Assembly (NCBI RefSeq): GCF_934643285.1
Contig: NZ_CAKUBT010000003.1
Location: 95,242-159,241, forward strand
Source of the DNA: an uncultured Ellagibacter sp.
Lineage (GTDB): Bacteria > Actinomycetota > Coriobacteriia > Coriobacteriales > Eggerthellaceae
Direction: 5' to 3'
DNA: 64,000 bases
Part shown: positions 27,189 through 34,551 of the stretch, one piece after another
Layout: each line of letters opens with the position of its first letter
How positions within the stretch are numbered: the first letter of the stretch is position 1
The notes under the pieces: generated by a model
The model's input: only the letters and a program-made list of their open reading frames with translations
What the model was told of the DNA's origin: nothing
Databases searched by the model: none
Translations under genes and position numbers: made by a program

Positions 27189-28043
27189 ATGTTCTGCGTC
27201 CAAATAGCCGAGGTTCTTGTCGCTATCGAGAACCGCTATGCGTTCTCCGAGCGGCTTTGCGCGGACTACATTGCTAACGCCTCCCCTGATGAATGTGATT
27301 TTTCGGTATCGGCGACGCTGGAGGAGATTGCGGCGGAGAACAACGATGGGGGCACTTTCTCGCCCGCATATTGCGAGTCGCTGGCGCTCTACCGCAAGAT
27401 TTGCACTCGCATGCTGGATTACGACGCGTTTCTGCTGCATGCGGCGGTCGTCTCGTATAGGGGTCGCGGGTTCGCGTTCGCGGCGAAAAGCGGGACGGGC
27501 AAGAGCACGCACGTCGCGCAGTGGATGCGAGCGCTCGGCGATGACGTGACGGTCGTGAACGGCGACAAGCCCATTCTTCGGTGGCAAAGCGGGGAAGGCG
27601 GCGAGGCGAAAGACGCTGGGGCGCCGAACGAGACGCCTGGTGGGGAAGCTGTCGAGGTCGCCTGCGACCAGCTGGCGGGTGAGTTCGTTGCGTACGGCAC
27701 GCCGTACTGCGGCAAGGAGAACTGGGGGCAGAACACGAGCGTTCCCCTTCACGCCGTTTGCTTTATCGAGCGCTGCGAGCCGGGCGAGCCGGACCGACTG
27801 TCCCGTTTGGAAGATGACGGGGAAATCATCGCGCGCATCATGAATCAGATTCTGATGCCGAATGATCCTGCTTTGGCTGCTCGCCAGCTTGATTTACTCG
27901 ATAGGTTGGTGAGCAGCGTGCCGTTCTACGTGCTGCGTTGCACGCCGACTCCTGCCGCCTTTGACGCGGCGTTCCAGATGACGCTGTGCGATAATGGGCG
28001 CAAACGAATGCATCGATGCGAAGGATCTGGGCATGAAGATTAA
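27189..28043 (+). CDS. HPr-kinase-like protein of a peptide-modification locus
   Basis: ATG 27189 follows AAGGAG at 8 bases and gives 284 residues. The P-loop FAFAAKSGTGKSTHVAQW (about 95-112) and a following DDVTVVNGDKPILRW resemble the HprK C-terminal kinase fold. The N-terminal HPr-kinase regulatory domain is absent. Homologues in paeninodin-type lasso clusters phosphorylate the precursor peptide. It overlaps the PqqD-like gene by 11 bases. Confidence 0.75.
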   Translation: MFCVQIAEVLVAIENRYAFSERLCADYIANASPDECDFSVSATLEEIAAENNDGGTFSPAYCESLALYRKICTRMLDYDAFLLHAAVVSYRGRGFAFAAKSGTGKSTHVAQWMRALGDDVTVVNGDKPILRWQSGEGGEAKDAGAPNETPGGEAVEVACDQLAGEFVAYGTPYCGKENWGQNTSVPLHAVCFIERCEPGEPDRLSRLEDDGEIIARIMNQILMPNDPALAARQLDLLDRLVSSVPFYVLRCTPTPAAFDAAFQMTLCDNGRKRMHRCEGSGHED

Positions 28044-28299
28044 AGACGGTTTCATTGTGAACAAAGTGGGTAGCCAGCACGTGGTCGTGCCGGTGGGCGA
28101 GGCCAGCATGGAGCGCCATTGCATGATTCGTCTGAACGATACGGGCGCGTTCCTGTGGGAGCAGCTCGGTGCGAATACCACGGAAGATGCGCTGGTAGAG
28201 GCCCTGCTGGCGGAATACGCTGTCGACGAAGACACGGCGTGCGCCGACGTGGCGACATTTTTGGAGAAGCTTCGCGACGCCGACCTCCTTGGTGAGTAG
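28033..28299 (+). CDS. PqqD-like peptide chaperone
   Basis: ATG 28033 follows AAGGATCTGG and overlaps the kinase by 11 bases. The 88-residue product (MKIKDGFIVNKVGSQHVVVP, then RLNDTGAFLWEQLGAN) is a typical PqqD/RRE-fold protein: beta strands, the LNDTGAFLWE helix start and a C-terminal FLEKLRDADLL helix. RRE domains bind the leader of a modified peptide and deliver it to enzymes. The candidate substrate is the peptide at 24383. Confidence 0.82.
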   Translation: MKIKDGFIVNKVGSQHVVVPVGEASMERHCMIRLNDTGAFLWEQLGANTTEDALVEALLAEYAVDEDTACADVATFLEKLRDADLLGE

Positions 28300-28335
28300 G
28301 AGCCTAACCGTTAGGTTCCATCCGGCAAGCGATTC

Positions 28336-28893
28336 ATGACATGCGAAAAAGACATACCCTCAGCGGCGCCTGACGCGGGTGGGTCTTCCGCCCCTGATGA
28401 GCTGCGCAAAATCGAGGACGTACTCGCATCCGAGGGCTTCTACATGGGGCCGCCCGTGGGCGTTTCCATGTGGCCGATGCTGCGCAACCGCCATGACGTG
28501 ATGATGGTGGTGCCAGTCGATCGCGAGCTGCGTCGCTACGATGTGGCGCTCTACCGCCGCGGTGAGAAGTACGTGCTGCATCGCGTGGTGGGGCATTACG
28601 GGAAAGGTCCCCAAAAAGGCTACGTGATCTGCGGAGATAACTGCGTCATGCTGGAATACATCCCTCGCGAGGATGTGCTCGGCGTGCTGCGGGGCTTCTA
28701 TCGCGACGGCCGCCGCATCGATTGCGAGACCTCCCGCGGATACCATGCGTATTCGAAGCTGTGGGTGGCACTGTTCCCCGCACGCAAGGTGTGCAAGGGC
28801 GTAAACGCTGCGGTGAGGCGCGTTGGCAAGCGTGTGCTTTCGGTGTGTGGCCTGCGTAAACGTGACGCTGCGAGCGAAGCGGGGCGAAAATGA
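28336..28893 (+). CDS. S24/S26-family peptidase-like protein
   Basis: The 185-residue product has the signal-peptidase-like motif VGVSMWPMLRNRHDVM (nucleophile S44) and RYDVALYRRGEKYVLHRVVG, in which H82 could be the general base as in SipW/archaeal-type peptidases. No clear N-terminal membrane anchor is seen; the C-terminus is basic. In this locus it could cleave the leader of the modified peptide. It ends with a 4-base overlap (ATGA) to the ABC transporter gene. Confidence 0.7.
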   Translation: MTCEKDIPSAAPDAGGSSAPDELRKIEDVLASEGFYMGPPVGVSMWPMLRNRHDVMMVVPVDRELRRYDVALYRRGEKYVLHRVVGHYGKGPQKGYVICGDNCVMLEYIPREDVLGVLRGFYRDGRRIDCETSRGYHAYSKLWVALFPARKVCKGVNAAVRRVGKRVLSVCGLRKRDAASEAGRK

Positions 28894-30707
28894 CGCGCGG
28901 GGCGGAGGCGCGCGAGCAAGACAAGGTCACCTACGCGTGGCTGTTCACGCAGTCGAGGGCGCAGCATGGCCGCATCGTTGCACTGTCGGTGCTCTGCACG
29001 GTGCAAGCGGCGGTGCTCGTGAGCTTCGCGCTGGCGTGCCGTGCCGTTATCGACCAGGCGGTCGCGGGAAACGTCGACGGCTTGCTGGCAAGTGCGGCGG
29101 TACTTGCTGGCGTTATCATCGCGCAGCTGGTGCTTCGCCTGGCTATCAACAGCACCCAGGAGCGCATTCGGGCCCGTTTCGCCCTTGAGCTGCGGAAATC
29201 GCTGCTTGACAGCATCTTCGCCGCGCGCTTTGGCAACGTTTTGCGCTTCCATTCCGGTGAGCTTTCCAACCGCATGTTCTCCGACGTGCAGGTCGTATCG
29301 AACGGCGTGGCGACCATCATCCCGAGCTTCGTGTCCATGCTCATGCAGCTCGTGTTCGCCATTGCGGTGCTCGCGCTGATCAGCCCGCCCATGGTGGCCC
29401 TGTTCGCTGTCGCCGCGCTGCTCTCGTTCGTGCTGGCGCGCACGCTGCGCGGACGGTTGAAGGCGTTGCACAAAACCGTGCAGGAAAAGGAAGGCGCCGT
29501 GCGCGTGTTTCTGCAAGAGGCGCTCGAGCATCAGCTGGTCATCCGCTCGTTCGGGGCTCAGCCTGCCACGAGCGCGCGCGCAGACACGCTGCAGGAGGAC
29601 CATTTCACCGCACAGATGCGCCGCCGCGGGTATTCGATCGCCGCCAACGCGAGCTTCTCGTTCTTCTTCAACGCGCTGTACGCCGTGGCGCTCACGTGGT
29701 GCGCGTTCGAGCTTTTGCACGGCGCCATGAGTTACGGCACGCTCATGGCGGTGCTGCAGCTGGTGGCGCGCATTCAGGCGCCGGTTTCCAGCTTATCGGG
29801 CATGCTGCCGCAGCTGTATCAGACGCTCGCGTCGGCGGAGCGCCTGATGGAGGTGGCGGAGTTGCCGCGCTCGGAAGGCTGCTTGCTCGTGACGGCTGAG
29901 GAATTCTATCAGCGGCTCTCAGGCGTGCGGATGCGCGATTTGGCGTTTTCCTACGATGGCGAGGAGGCAGGAGGCGCTCCTGCGCCCGCAGGGGGGATGG
30001 AGGCTCCTTCTGGAGAAGAGCCCGTGAGCTTGACCTGCGCTGACGTATTCGTTCCCAAGGGCTCCTTCGTGGTGGTGGAAGGTCCATCCGGCTCCGGGAA
30101 ATCCACGCTGTTCAAGCTGCTGTTAGGCGCCTACGATGCGGACGGATTCGCGTACGAGCTTTCCGAAGGTGCCGCGACTTCCGCACCCGCCGCGCTCTCT
30201 GCGGGCGCACCTCTTGCCGACACCCCTGCGGGCGCTACGATCGCCGTTTCCGCCTACGCCGCATCTCAGGTGCCGCCTGGCGTGTTCGCCTATGTGCCGC
30301 AAGACAACTTCCTGTTCGCAGGCTCGATTCGCGAGAACGTGGCGTTCGCCGCTCCCGATGCGACCGACGACCAGGTCAAGTGTGCGTGCGAAGTGGTGTG
30401 TGCATGGGGCTTCGTGGAAGAGCTTCCGCTAGGGCTCGACACCATGATCGGCGAGCACGGGCAGGGCCTTTCTCAGGGGCAGCTGCAACGCCTGGCGATT
30501 GCGCGTGCGGTGTGCTCGGGTGCGCCCATCATGGTGCTCGACGAGGTCACGAGCGCGCTCGATGACGCGACAGAAGCGGCAGTTCTTGCCAATATAGCCT
30601 CGCTACCTGGTAAAACGATTTTTGTCGCCGCGCATCGCGCAAAGGCACGCGAGTTCGCCACCATGCGCCTTCACGTGGAAGACGGCGTGCTGACAGAAGC
30701 GCATTAG
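28890..30707 (+). CDS. ABC transporter (fused membrane and ATPase domains), peptide-locus exporter
   Basis: The 605-residue protein has an ABC exporter membrane domain (about 25-310) and a nucleotide-binding domain with Walker A GPSGSGKST (about 398-406), signature LSQGQ (about 527) and Walker B IMVLDEVTSALD (about 547). Between Walker A and the Q-loop (FAYVPQDNF) sits an unusual Ala/Ser/Pro-rich insert of about 45 residues. It lacks a C39 peptidase domain, which fits a separate peptidase upstream. It is translationally coupled to that gene. Confidence 0.85.
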   Translation: MTRGAEAREQDKVTYAWLFTQSRAQHGRIVALSVLCTVQAAVLVSFALACRAVIDQAVAGNVDGLLASAAVLAGVIIAQLVLRLAINSTQERIRARFALELRKSLLDSIFAARFGNVLRFHSGELSNRMFSDVQVVSNGVATIIPSFVSMLMQLVFAIAVLALISPPMVALFAVAALLSFVLARTLRGRLKALHKTVQEKEGAVRVFLQEALEHQLVIRSFGAQPATSARADTLQEDHFTAQMRRRGYSIAANASFSFFFNALYAVALTWCAFELLHGAMSYGTLMAVLQLVARIQAPVSSLSGMLPQLYQTLASAERLMEVAELPRSEGCLLVTAEEFYQRLSGVRMRDLAFSYDGEEAGGAPAPAGGMEAPSGEEPVSLTCADVFVPKGSFVVVEGPSGSGKSTLFKLLLGAYDADGFAYELSEGAATSAPAALSAGAPLADTPAGATIAVSAYAASQVPPGVFAYVPQDNFLFAGSIRENVAFAAPDATDDQVKCACEVVCAWGFVEELPLGLDTMIGEHGQGLSQGQLQRLAIARAVCSGAPIMVLDEVTSALDDATEAAVLANIASLPGKTIFVAAHRAKAREFATMRLHVEDGVLTEAH

Positions 30708-30792
30708 CGCACTTTTCCGAAATTAGAAGACATGAGTAACCGCACTTTTCTGAATTTATAATCAAGCACATCTTCGGGGAAGCGAAACCCAA

Positions 30793-30964
30793 GTTCGTGG
30801 TCAACTGAGCGAGTTGTGCGACGTTTTTGTTGCGGAAGACCGGCGTTTTCGCGCCCCGTGATCTCAGCTGGGGCACCTCTGCCGGCAAAAGGCCTGGTCG
30901 CAAATTTTCCGTGAGACCACGAGAAGAAACTAGGCGCGCACAACTCGTCCAGTTGACCACGAAC
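30793..30964. repeat. MITE-like element with 28-bp terminal inverted repeats
   Basis: GTTCGTGGTCAACTGAGCGA and eight more bases (30793-30820) match the reverse complement of 30937-30964 at 26 of 28 positions. The 116-base interior has no coding capacity. A diverged relative lies at about 15750-15895, so this is a dispersed non-autonomous element. It lies in the 414-base gap after the ABC transporter; the rest of that gap shows two CCGCACTTTTC-like direct repeats only. Confidence 0.6.
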
Positions 30965-31032
30965 TGCCGTTTGCGCTTCAGACGAGCTGGAAAGGCACCG
31001 CTCCGGGATGCGCAATCGTTGCGGAATCTAAA

Positions 31033-31046
31033 TTGTCGTGCGACAA
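31033..31046. promoter_or_regulatory. Palindromic site TTGTCGTGCGACAA, upstream of an NrfD-like gene
   Basis: The 14-mer is a palindrome of the form TTGTCG-N2-CGACAA and lies 76 bases before the GTG of the NrfD-like gene. An identical 14-mer is at 33558-33571 and a 13/14 version at 33538-33551, upstream of the DmsC-type gene. This is a strong candidate operator shared by both respiratory units. Confidence 0.6.
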
Positions 31047-31121
31047 AAGCGCCTCTCGGGCAAAACATATGGTAGATTATCGTTGACAAAACGAGCAAGG
31101 CTGCAACAAGGAAGGGGCTGC

Positions 31122-32042
31122 GTGGTTTTCAGCAAGTTGATAGCCATCTACCTTTTCCTGGGCGGGACCGCCGCCGGGGCCTTCGCGCTCACCGCTCTCT
31201 TCGACGTCATCAAGGCCGCGAAAGCCCATCGTCGCGGCGAGTACGGCAGAACGTTTCTTGCCCCGCAATCGGTGATTTCCGAGCCAACATACCGTCGCAT
31301 TCGCCGGTTTGTGTACGGAACTGCGCTGATCGTCGTCCTCACAGGCGAGCTATGCCTGGTCGCAGACCTAGGACGTCCCGAAGCATTCTTCTTCCTGTTT
31401 CTCTATCCGACGAGCAGCCTGGTTTCCATCGGCGCTTTCGCCTTGACGCTGCTCACCGTCTTCCTGACAATCGCCCTTGCCGACACCATTTTCGTGCTGC
31501 CGAAGTGGGTGCGCGTCGTCTCGTTTGCCGCAAAGGCGGCAGGTCTTCCCGTTGCGGTCATCGTGATGGTCTACACGGGCTTGCTTCTCCAAAGCGTCAT
31601 CTCGGTCGAAGTCTGGCAGTCGGCGTGGCTGCCCGTCCTGTTCGCGGCATCGGCGCTCTCGTGCGGCTGCGCAGTGGTTATGCTTGCGGCCTGCACCTGC
31701 GAAGATGTGCGCGTGACACGCATCATGACCCGCCTGCTCGCCTGGATCGATATCGCGTTCATCCTGCTCGAGGTGGTCTCCATCGTCGCTTTGCTCGCCT
31801 TCGGGAAGGGGAGCGCCCCGATGGCGGTCATGCGGCTTCTTGAAGGCGATCTGTCGACCACGTTTTGGGCGGGCTTTGTCGCCTGCGGGCTCGCGATTCC
31901 CCTTGTTGCGGAAGCGGCGTCCCTGGCCCGCAAGCGGGAGATTCCCACCCCCGCTGCCGCGGGAGTTGCCACATTGGCGCTGGTCGGAGGGCTTTGCCTT
32001 CGAATCGCCATCGTCGCATGCGGCGTGGCGCCTTCGCCATAG
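31122..32042 (+). CDS. NrfD/PsrC-family membrane anchor (orphan)
   Basis: The GTG at 31122 is chosen because GGAAGGGG lies just upstream; it gives 306 residues with about eight or nine hydrophobic helices. The start VFSKLIAIYLFLGGTAAGAF and the GELCLVADLGRPEAFF segment are typical of NrfD/PsrC/DmsC quinol-interacting anchors of molybdoenzymes. No Fe-S or molybdopterin subunit is adjacent. Downstream are a GntR regulator and an SPFH protein. Confidence 0.75.
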   Translation: MVFSKLIAIYLFLGGTAAGAFALTALFDVIKAAKAHRRGEYGRTFLAPQSVISEPTYRRIRRFVYGTALIVVLTGELCLVADLGRPEAFFFLFLYPTSSLVSIGAFALTLLTVFLTIALADTIFVLPKWVRVVSFAAKAAGLPVAVIVMVYTGLLLQSVISVEVWQSAWLPVLFAASALSCGCAVVMLAACTCEDVRVTRIMTRLLAWIDIAFILLEVVSIVALLAFGKGSAPMAVMRLLEGDLSTTFWAGFVACGLAIPLVAEAASLARKREIPTPAAAGVATLALVGGLCLRIAIVACGVAPSP

Positions 32043-32126
32043 CGGGGGAGGGGCGCAGAACGGAATGGAAGGCAAGGGAACGCAATGCCGCCGAGCATAT
32101 GAGGTAAGTGCAAGAAAAAGGGAAAC

Positions 32127-32543
32127 GTGAAGCAGCAGATTAAAGAAATACCGCCGTTTTCGTTCGACGAGTCCAGCGACTTGCCGCTGTGGGTACAGCT
32201 GCGCAATCGCATGGCCTACCTCATCACGTCGGGCTTCTACGAGCCGGGCGAGAAGCTGCCGACGGTGCGCAAATATGCAGCTGACCTGCGCATTGCGTAC
32301 AATACGGTGAGCAAGGCCTACATGGGGCTCGAGCGCGACGGCTTCGTGACCACGGTGCGCGGCAGCGGCGTGTTCGTGAACGACTCGAGCGCCATCATGA
32401 AACCCGCGCCCGAGGTAGACGCGCTTGTCGAGGAGTTCGTGAAAGGCTGCATCGAAAACGGCATGGCATATGACGACATTCCGAAGATGGTGTCTTCGTG
32501 CGTAAGGAGGATGAAGAAGGATCATGAGAAAGCTCAAGGATAA
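32127..32543 (+). CDS. GntR-family regulator (YtrA-like)
   Basis: The 138-residue protein has a GntR winged helix (LPLWVQLRNRMAYLITSGFY; GEKLPTVRKYAADLRIAYNT; GLERDGFVTTVRGSGVFV). Only a short tail follows, as in the YtrA subgroup rather than in FadR- or HutC-type regulators. It overlaps the next gene by 20 bases. YtrA-type regulators usually control their own operon, so the nearby palindromes are candidate targets. Confidence 0.85.
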   Translation: MKQQIKEIPPFSFDESSDLPLWVQLRNRMAYLITSGFYEPGEKLPTVRKYAADLRIAYNTVSKAYMGLERDGFVTTVRGSGVFVNDSSAIMKPAPEVDALVEEFVKGCIENGMAYDDIPKMVSSCVRRMKKDHEKAQG

Positions 32544-33489
32544 GACCCACCCTCAGGAGCAGAAGGACACGTATCGCCGCTCTGAAATGGAGTTCGGCGT
32601 TGCGGCGGACGCGTATCGCTCCGACCCGACGAAGAAAGCCACGCGAAACGGCGCGGTGATGATCTCTGTGGTGCTCGCCCTTGTCGCGTTCGCGATCGTG
32701 CTCGCCGCATCTATCCTCGTGCTCGGGAAGTTCACGTTCACAGGGGTCATCGTCTCCGTGATCGTGGGCCTCACCGTCCTGTCTTCGGTACATGTGTGCA
32801 TGGACTGGGAACGCGTCGTGGTCATGCGCCTCGGCCGCTTCAACCGCCTTGCGGGCCCAGGGCTGTTCTTCACCATCCCGTTGTTCGAATTCTGCACGCT
32901 GCGCGTCGATCAGCGCATGAATGCCACGCCGTTCGGCGCTGAGGAGGCGCTGACCAGCGATCTTGTGCCGCTCGACGTGGACGCTGTGCTGTTCTGGGTT
33001 ATCTGGGACCCCGAAAAGGCCTGCACCGAAGTGCAAGACTGCCACTTCGCCGTGGCGCTTTCCGCGCAAACGGCCCTGCGCGACGCCATCGGCCGCGCGT
33101 CGCTCCAGAACGTGGTTATGCGCCGACATCAGCTTGACCAGGAGCTTCGTGAAGCCGTGGAGCAGAAGGTATCGGATTGGGGCATCTCCATCGTGTCAGT
33201 CGAGGTGCGCGACCTCATCATCCCCAAGGAGCTTCAGGACGTGATCTCGCTTGAGGCGCAGGCAGAATGCCGCAAGAGCGCGCGCATCACGCTGATGGAG
33301 GCCGAGAAGGACATCTCCGCGATCCTCGACGACGTGGCGCAATCGTACAGCCACGACGACATCGCCCTGACGCTGCGCAAGATGCACCTCACCTACGAGG
33401 GCATGCAGGACAACGATGGGGCACTGGTGGTTCCCAGCGCTTACAGCGACGGTTTCAACGCAAAGCCGGGCGAGGAGCCGACGAAGTAG
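32524..33489 (+). CDS. SPFH/band-7 membrane protein
   Basis: The 321-residue protein has a soluble N-terminus, two adjacent transmembrane helices (about 45-85) and a stomatin/prohibitin domain (VHVCMDWERVVVMRLGRFNR; AGPGLFFTIPLFEFCTLRVD; WGISIVSVEVRDLIIPKELQ). A C-terminal coiled helix precedes a disordered tail. Bacterial stomatins organise membrane complexes. It shares an overlap with the GntR gene, suggesting joint control. Confidence 0.85.
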   Translation: MRKLKDKTHPQEQKDTYRRSEMEFGVAADAYRSDPTKKATRNGAVMISVVLALVAFAIVLAASILVLGKFTFTGVIVSVIVGLTVLSSVHVCMDWERVVVMRLGRFNRLAGPGLFFTIPLFEFCTLRVDQRMNATPFGAEEALTSDLVPLDVDAVLFWVIWDPEKACTEVQDCHFAVALSAQTALRDAIGRASLQNVVMRRHQLDQELREAVEQKVSDWGISIVSVEVRDLIIPKELQDVISLEAQAECRKSARITLMEAEKDISAILDDVAQSYSHDDIALTLRKMHLTYEGMQDNDGALVVPSAYSDGFNAKPGEEPTK

Positions 33490-33534
33490 ATAGCGAAACC
33501 CCCAATTATCCACAAGATAGAATAGCAACACGTG

Positions 33535-33574
33535 AAATTGTCGCACGACACTATTGATTGTCGTGCGACAATTT
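33535..33574. promoter_or_regulatory. Paired palindromic operator forming a 16-bp hairpin
   Basis: Two near-identical sites (33538-33551 and 33558-33571) form a perfect 16-bp stem (33535-33550 with 33559-33574) around an 8-base loop, followed by TTG rather than a long T run. It may end the SPFH transcript. The exact match of one arm to the site at 31033-31046 also supports a protein-binding role for the DmsC-A-B operon, whose first gene starts 183 bases later. Confidence 0.6.
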
Positions 33575-33756
33575 TGTTACAATCCACGAAAAGGATCGCC
33601 AGCTGAGATCCTGGGCAAATATTCGGTGAAAGGTCATCTTTGTCGCCACATGGATGAACCGCTTATCGAATAGGCGGAACGTGCGGGCGAGGCGCGTTCC
33701 GCAAAGCAGGGCTACCCGCACGACGCGGGCGCCAAAGAGATACTAAGGGGGGAAAC

Positions 33757-34527
33757 ATGGGTCTTGAATCCTTATTCCTGTTCACGTTGCTGGGAGGGCT
33801 AGCGGCAGGAGCCTACGTGTTCGAAACTTGCTTCCAGCGCACCCGCAAGGGCGAGCGTCCGTGGCTCGTTTCTCTGGTCGTCGTGGTGCTGTTCGCCATC
33901 GGCATGATCGCCGCCGCGACGCACGTCCACAGCCTTTCCCGCGCATTTGCGTCCATCGGTGCGGGCACGGTCAACTTCGGCTCCGGCATGGTCAAGGAGG
34001 TGCTGCTTGCAGGCCTCTTCTTCATTCTGGCGCTTATCGACCTCATTATCACCTTCGTGAAGAAGGACAGCCCGTTCGCTCTGCGCGTCATCGGCGCGAT
34101 TGCGGCGGTGCTCGTCATCGTGCTCATGGGCACGGCATACATCGATGTGTACGGCAACGCTGTGTGGAGCAACGCTCCCGCGACCGTTCTGACGTTTGTC
34201 GCTGGCGCGTTGGCGATGGGCCTTGGCCTGTGCGCCGCTTTCGGTTCGGCTGACATCGCCGAGAAGCCGGTCATGTACACGCTGGTCGCCGTCGACGTCG
34301 TGCTCGCCGTCGGTTTGGCGCTCGAGATCGCCGCTTTCTCCGGCGCGGGCTTGAACCCGGCCATGCAGATCGCGGGCCTGGTCATCGCTCCGATTGCGTC
34401 CGCGATCCTGGTGTTTGCCAGCGCAAAGTTCAACAACAAGAAAATGCTCGCGATCGTCGTGTGCGCCCTGCTGGTGATTGGCGTTGCCATTGCCCGCTAC
34501 GGTTTCTACGCGACCTGCGCAATGTAG
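33757..34527 (+). CDS. DmsC-like membrane anchor of a molybdoenzyme
   Basis: The 256-residue protein is almost entirely hydrophobic, with about eight predicted helices (LFLFTLLGGLAAGAYVFETC; VVVVLFAIGMIAAATHVHSL; KEVLLAGLFFILALIDLIIT). Length and first-gene position before a catalytic subunit and a four-cluster ferredoxin fit a DMSO-reductase-type anchor. AAGGGGGGAAAC precedes the ATG. The gene order C-A-B differs from the E. coli order A-B-C. Confidence 0.75.
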   Translation: MGLESLFLFTLLGGLAAGAYVFETCFQRTRKGERPWLVSLVVVVLFAIGMIAAATHVHSLSRAFASIGAGTVNFGSGMVKEVLLAGLFFILALIDLIITFVKKDSPFALRVIGAIAAVLVIVLMGTAYIDVYGNAVWSNAPATVLTFVAGALAMGLGLCAAFGSADIAEKPVMYTLVAVDVVLAVGLALEIAAFSGAGLNPAMQIAGLVIAPIASAILVFASAKFNNKKMLAIVVCALLVIGVAIARYGFYATCAM

Positions 34528-34551
34528 GAAAGCAGAAAGGGGGAACCAACA

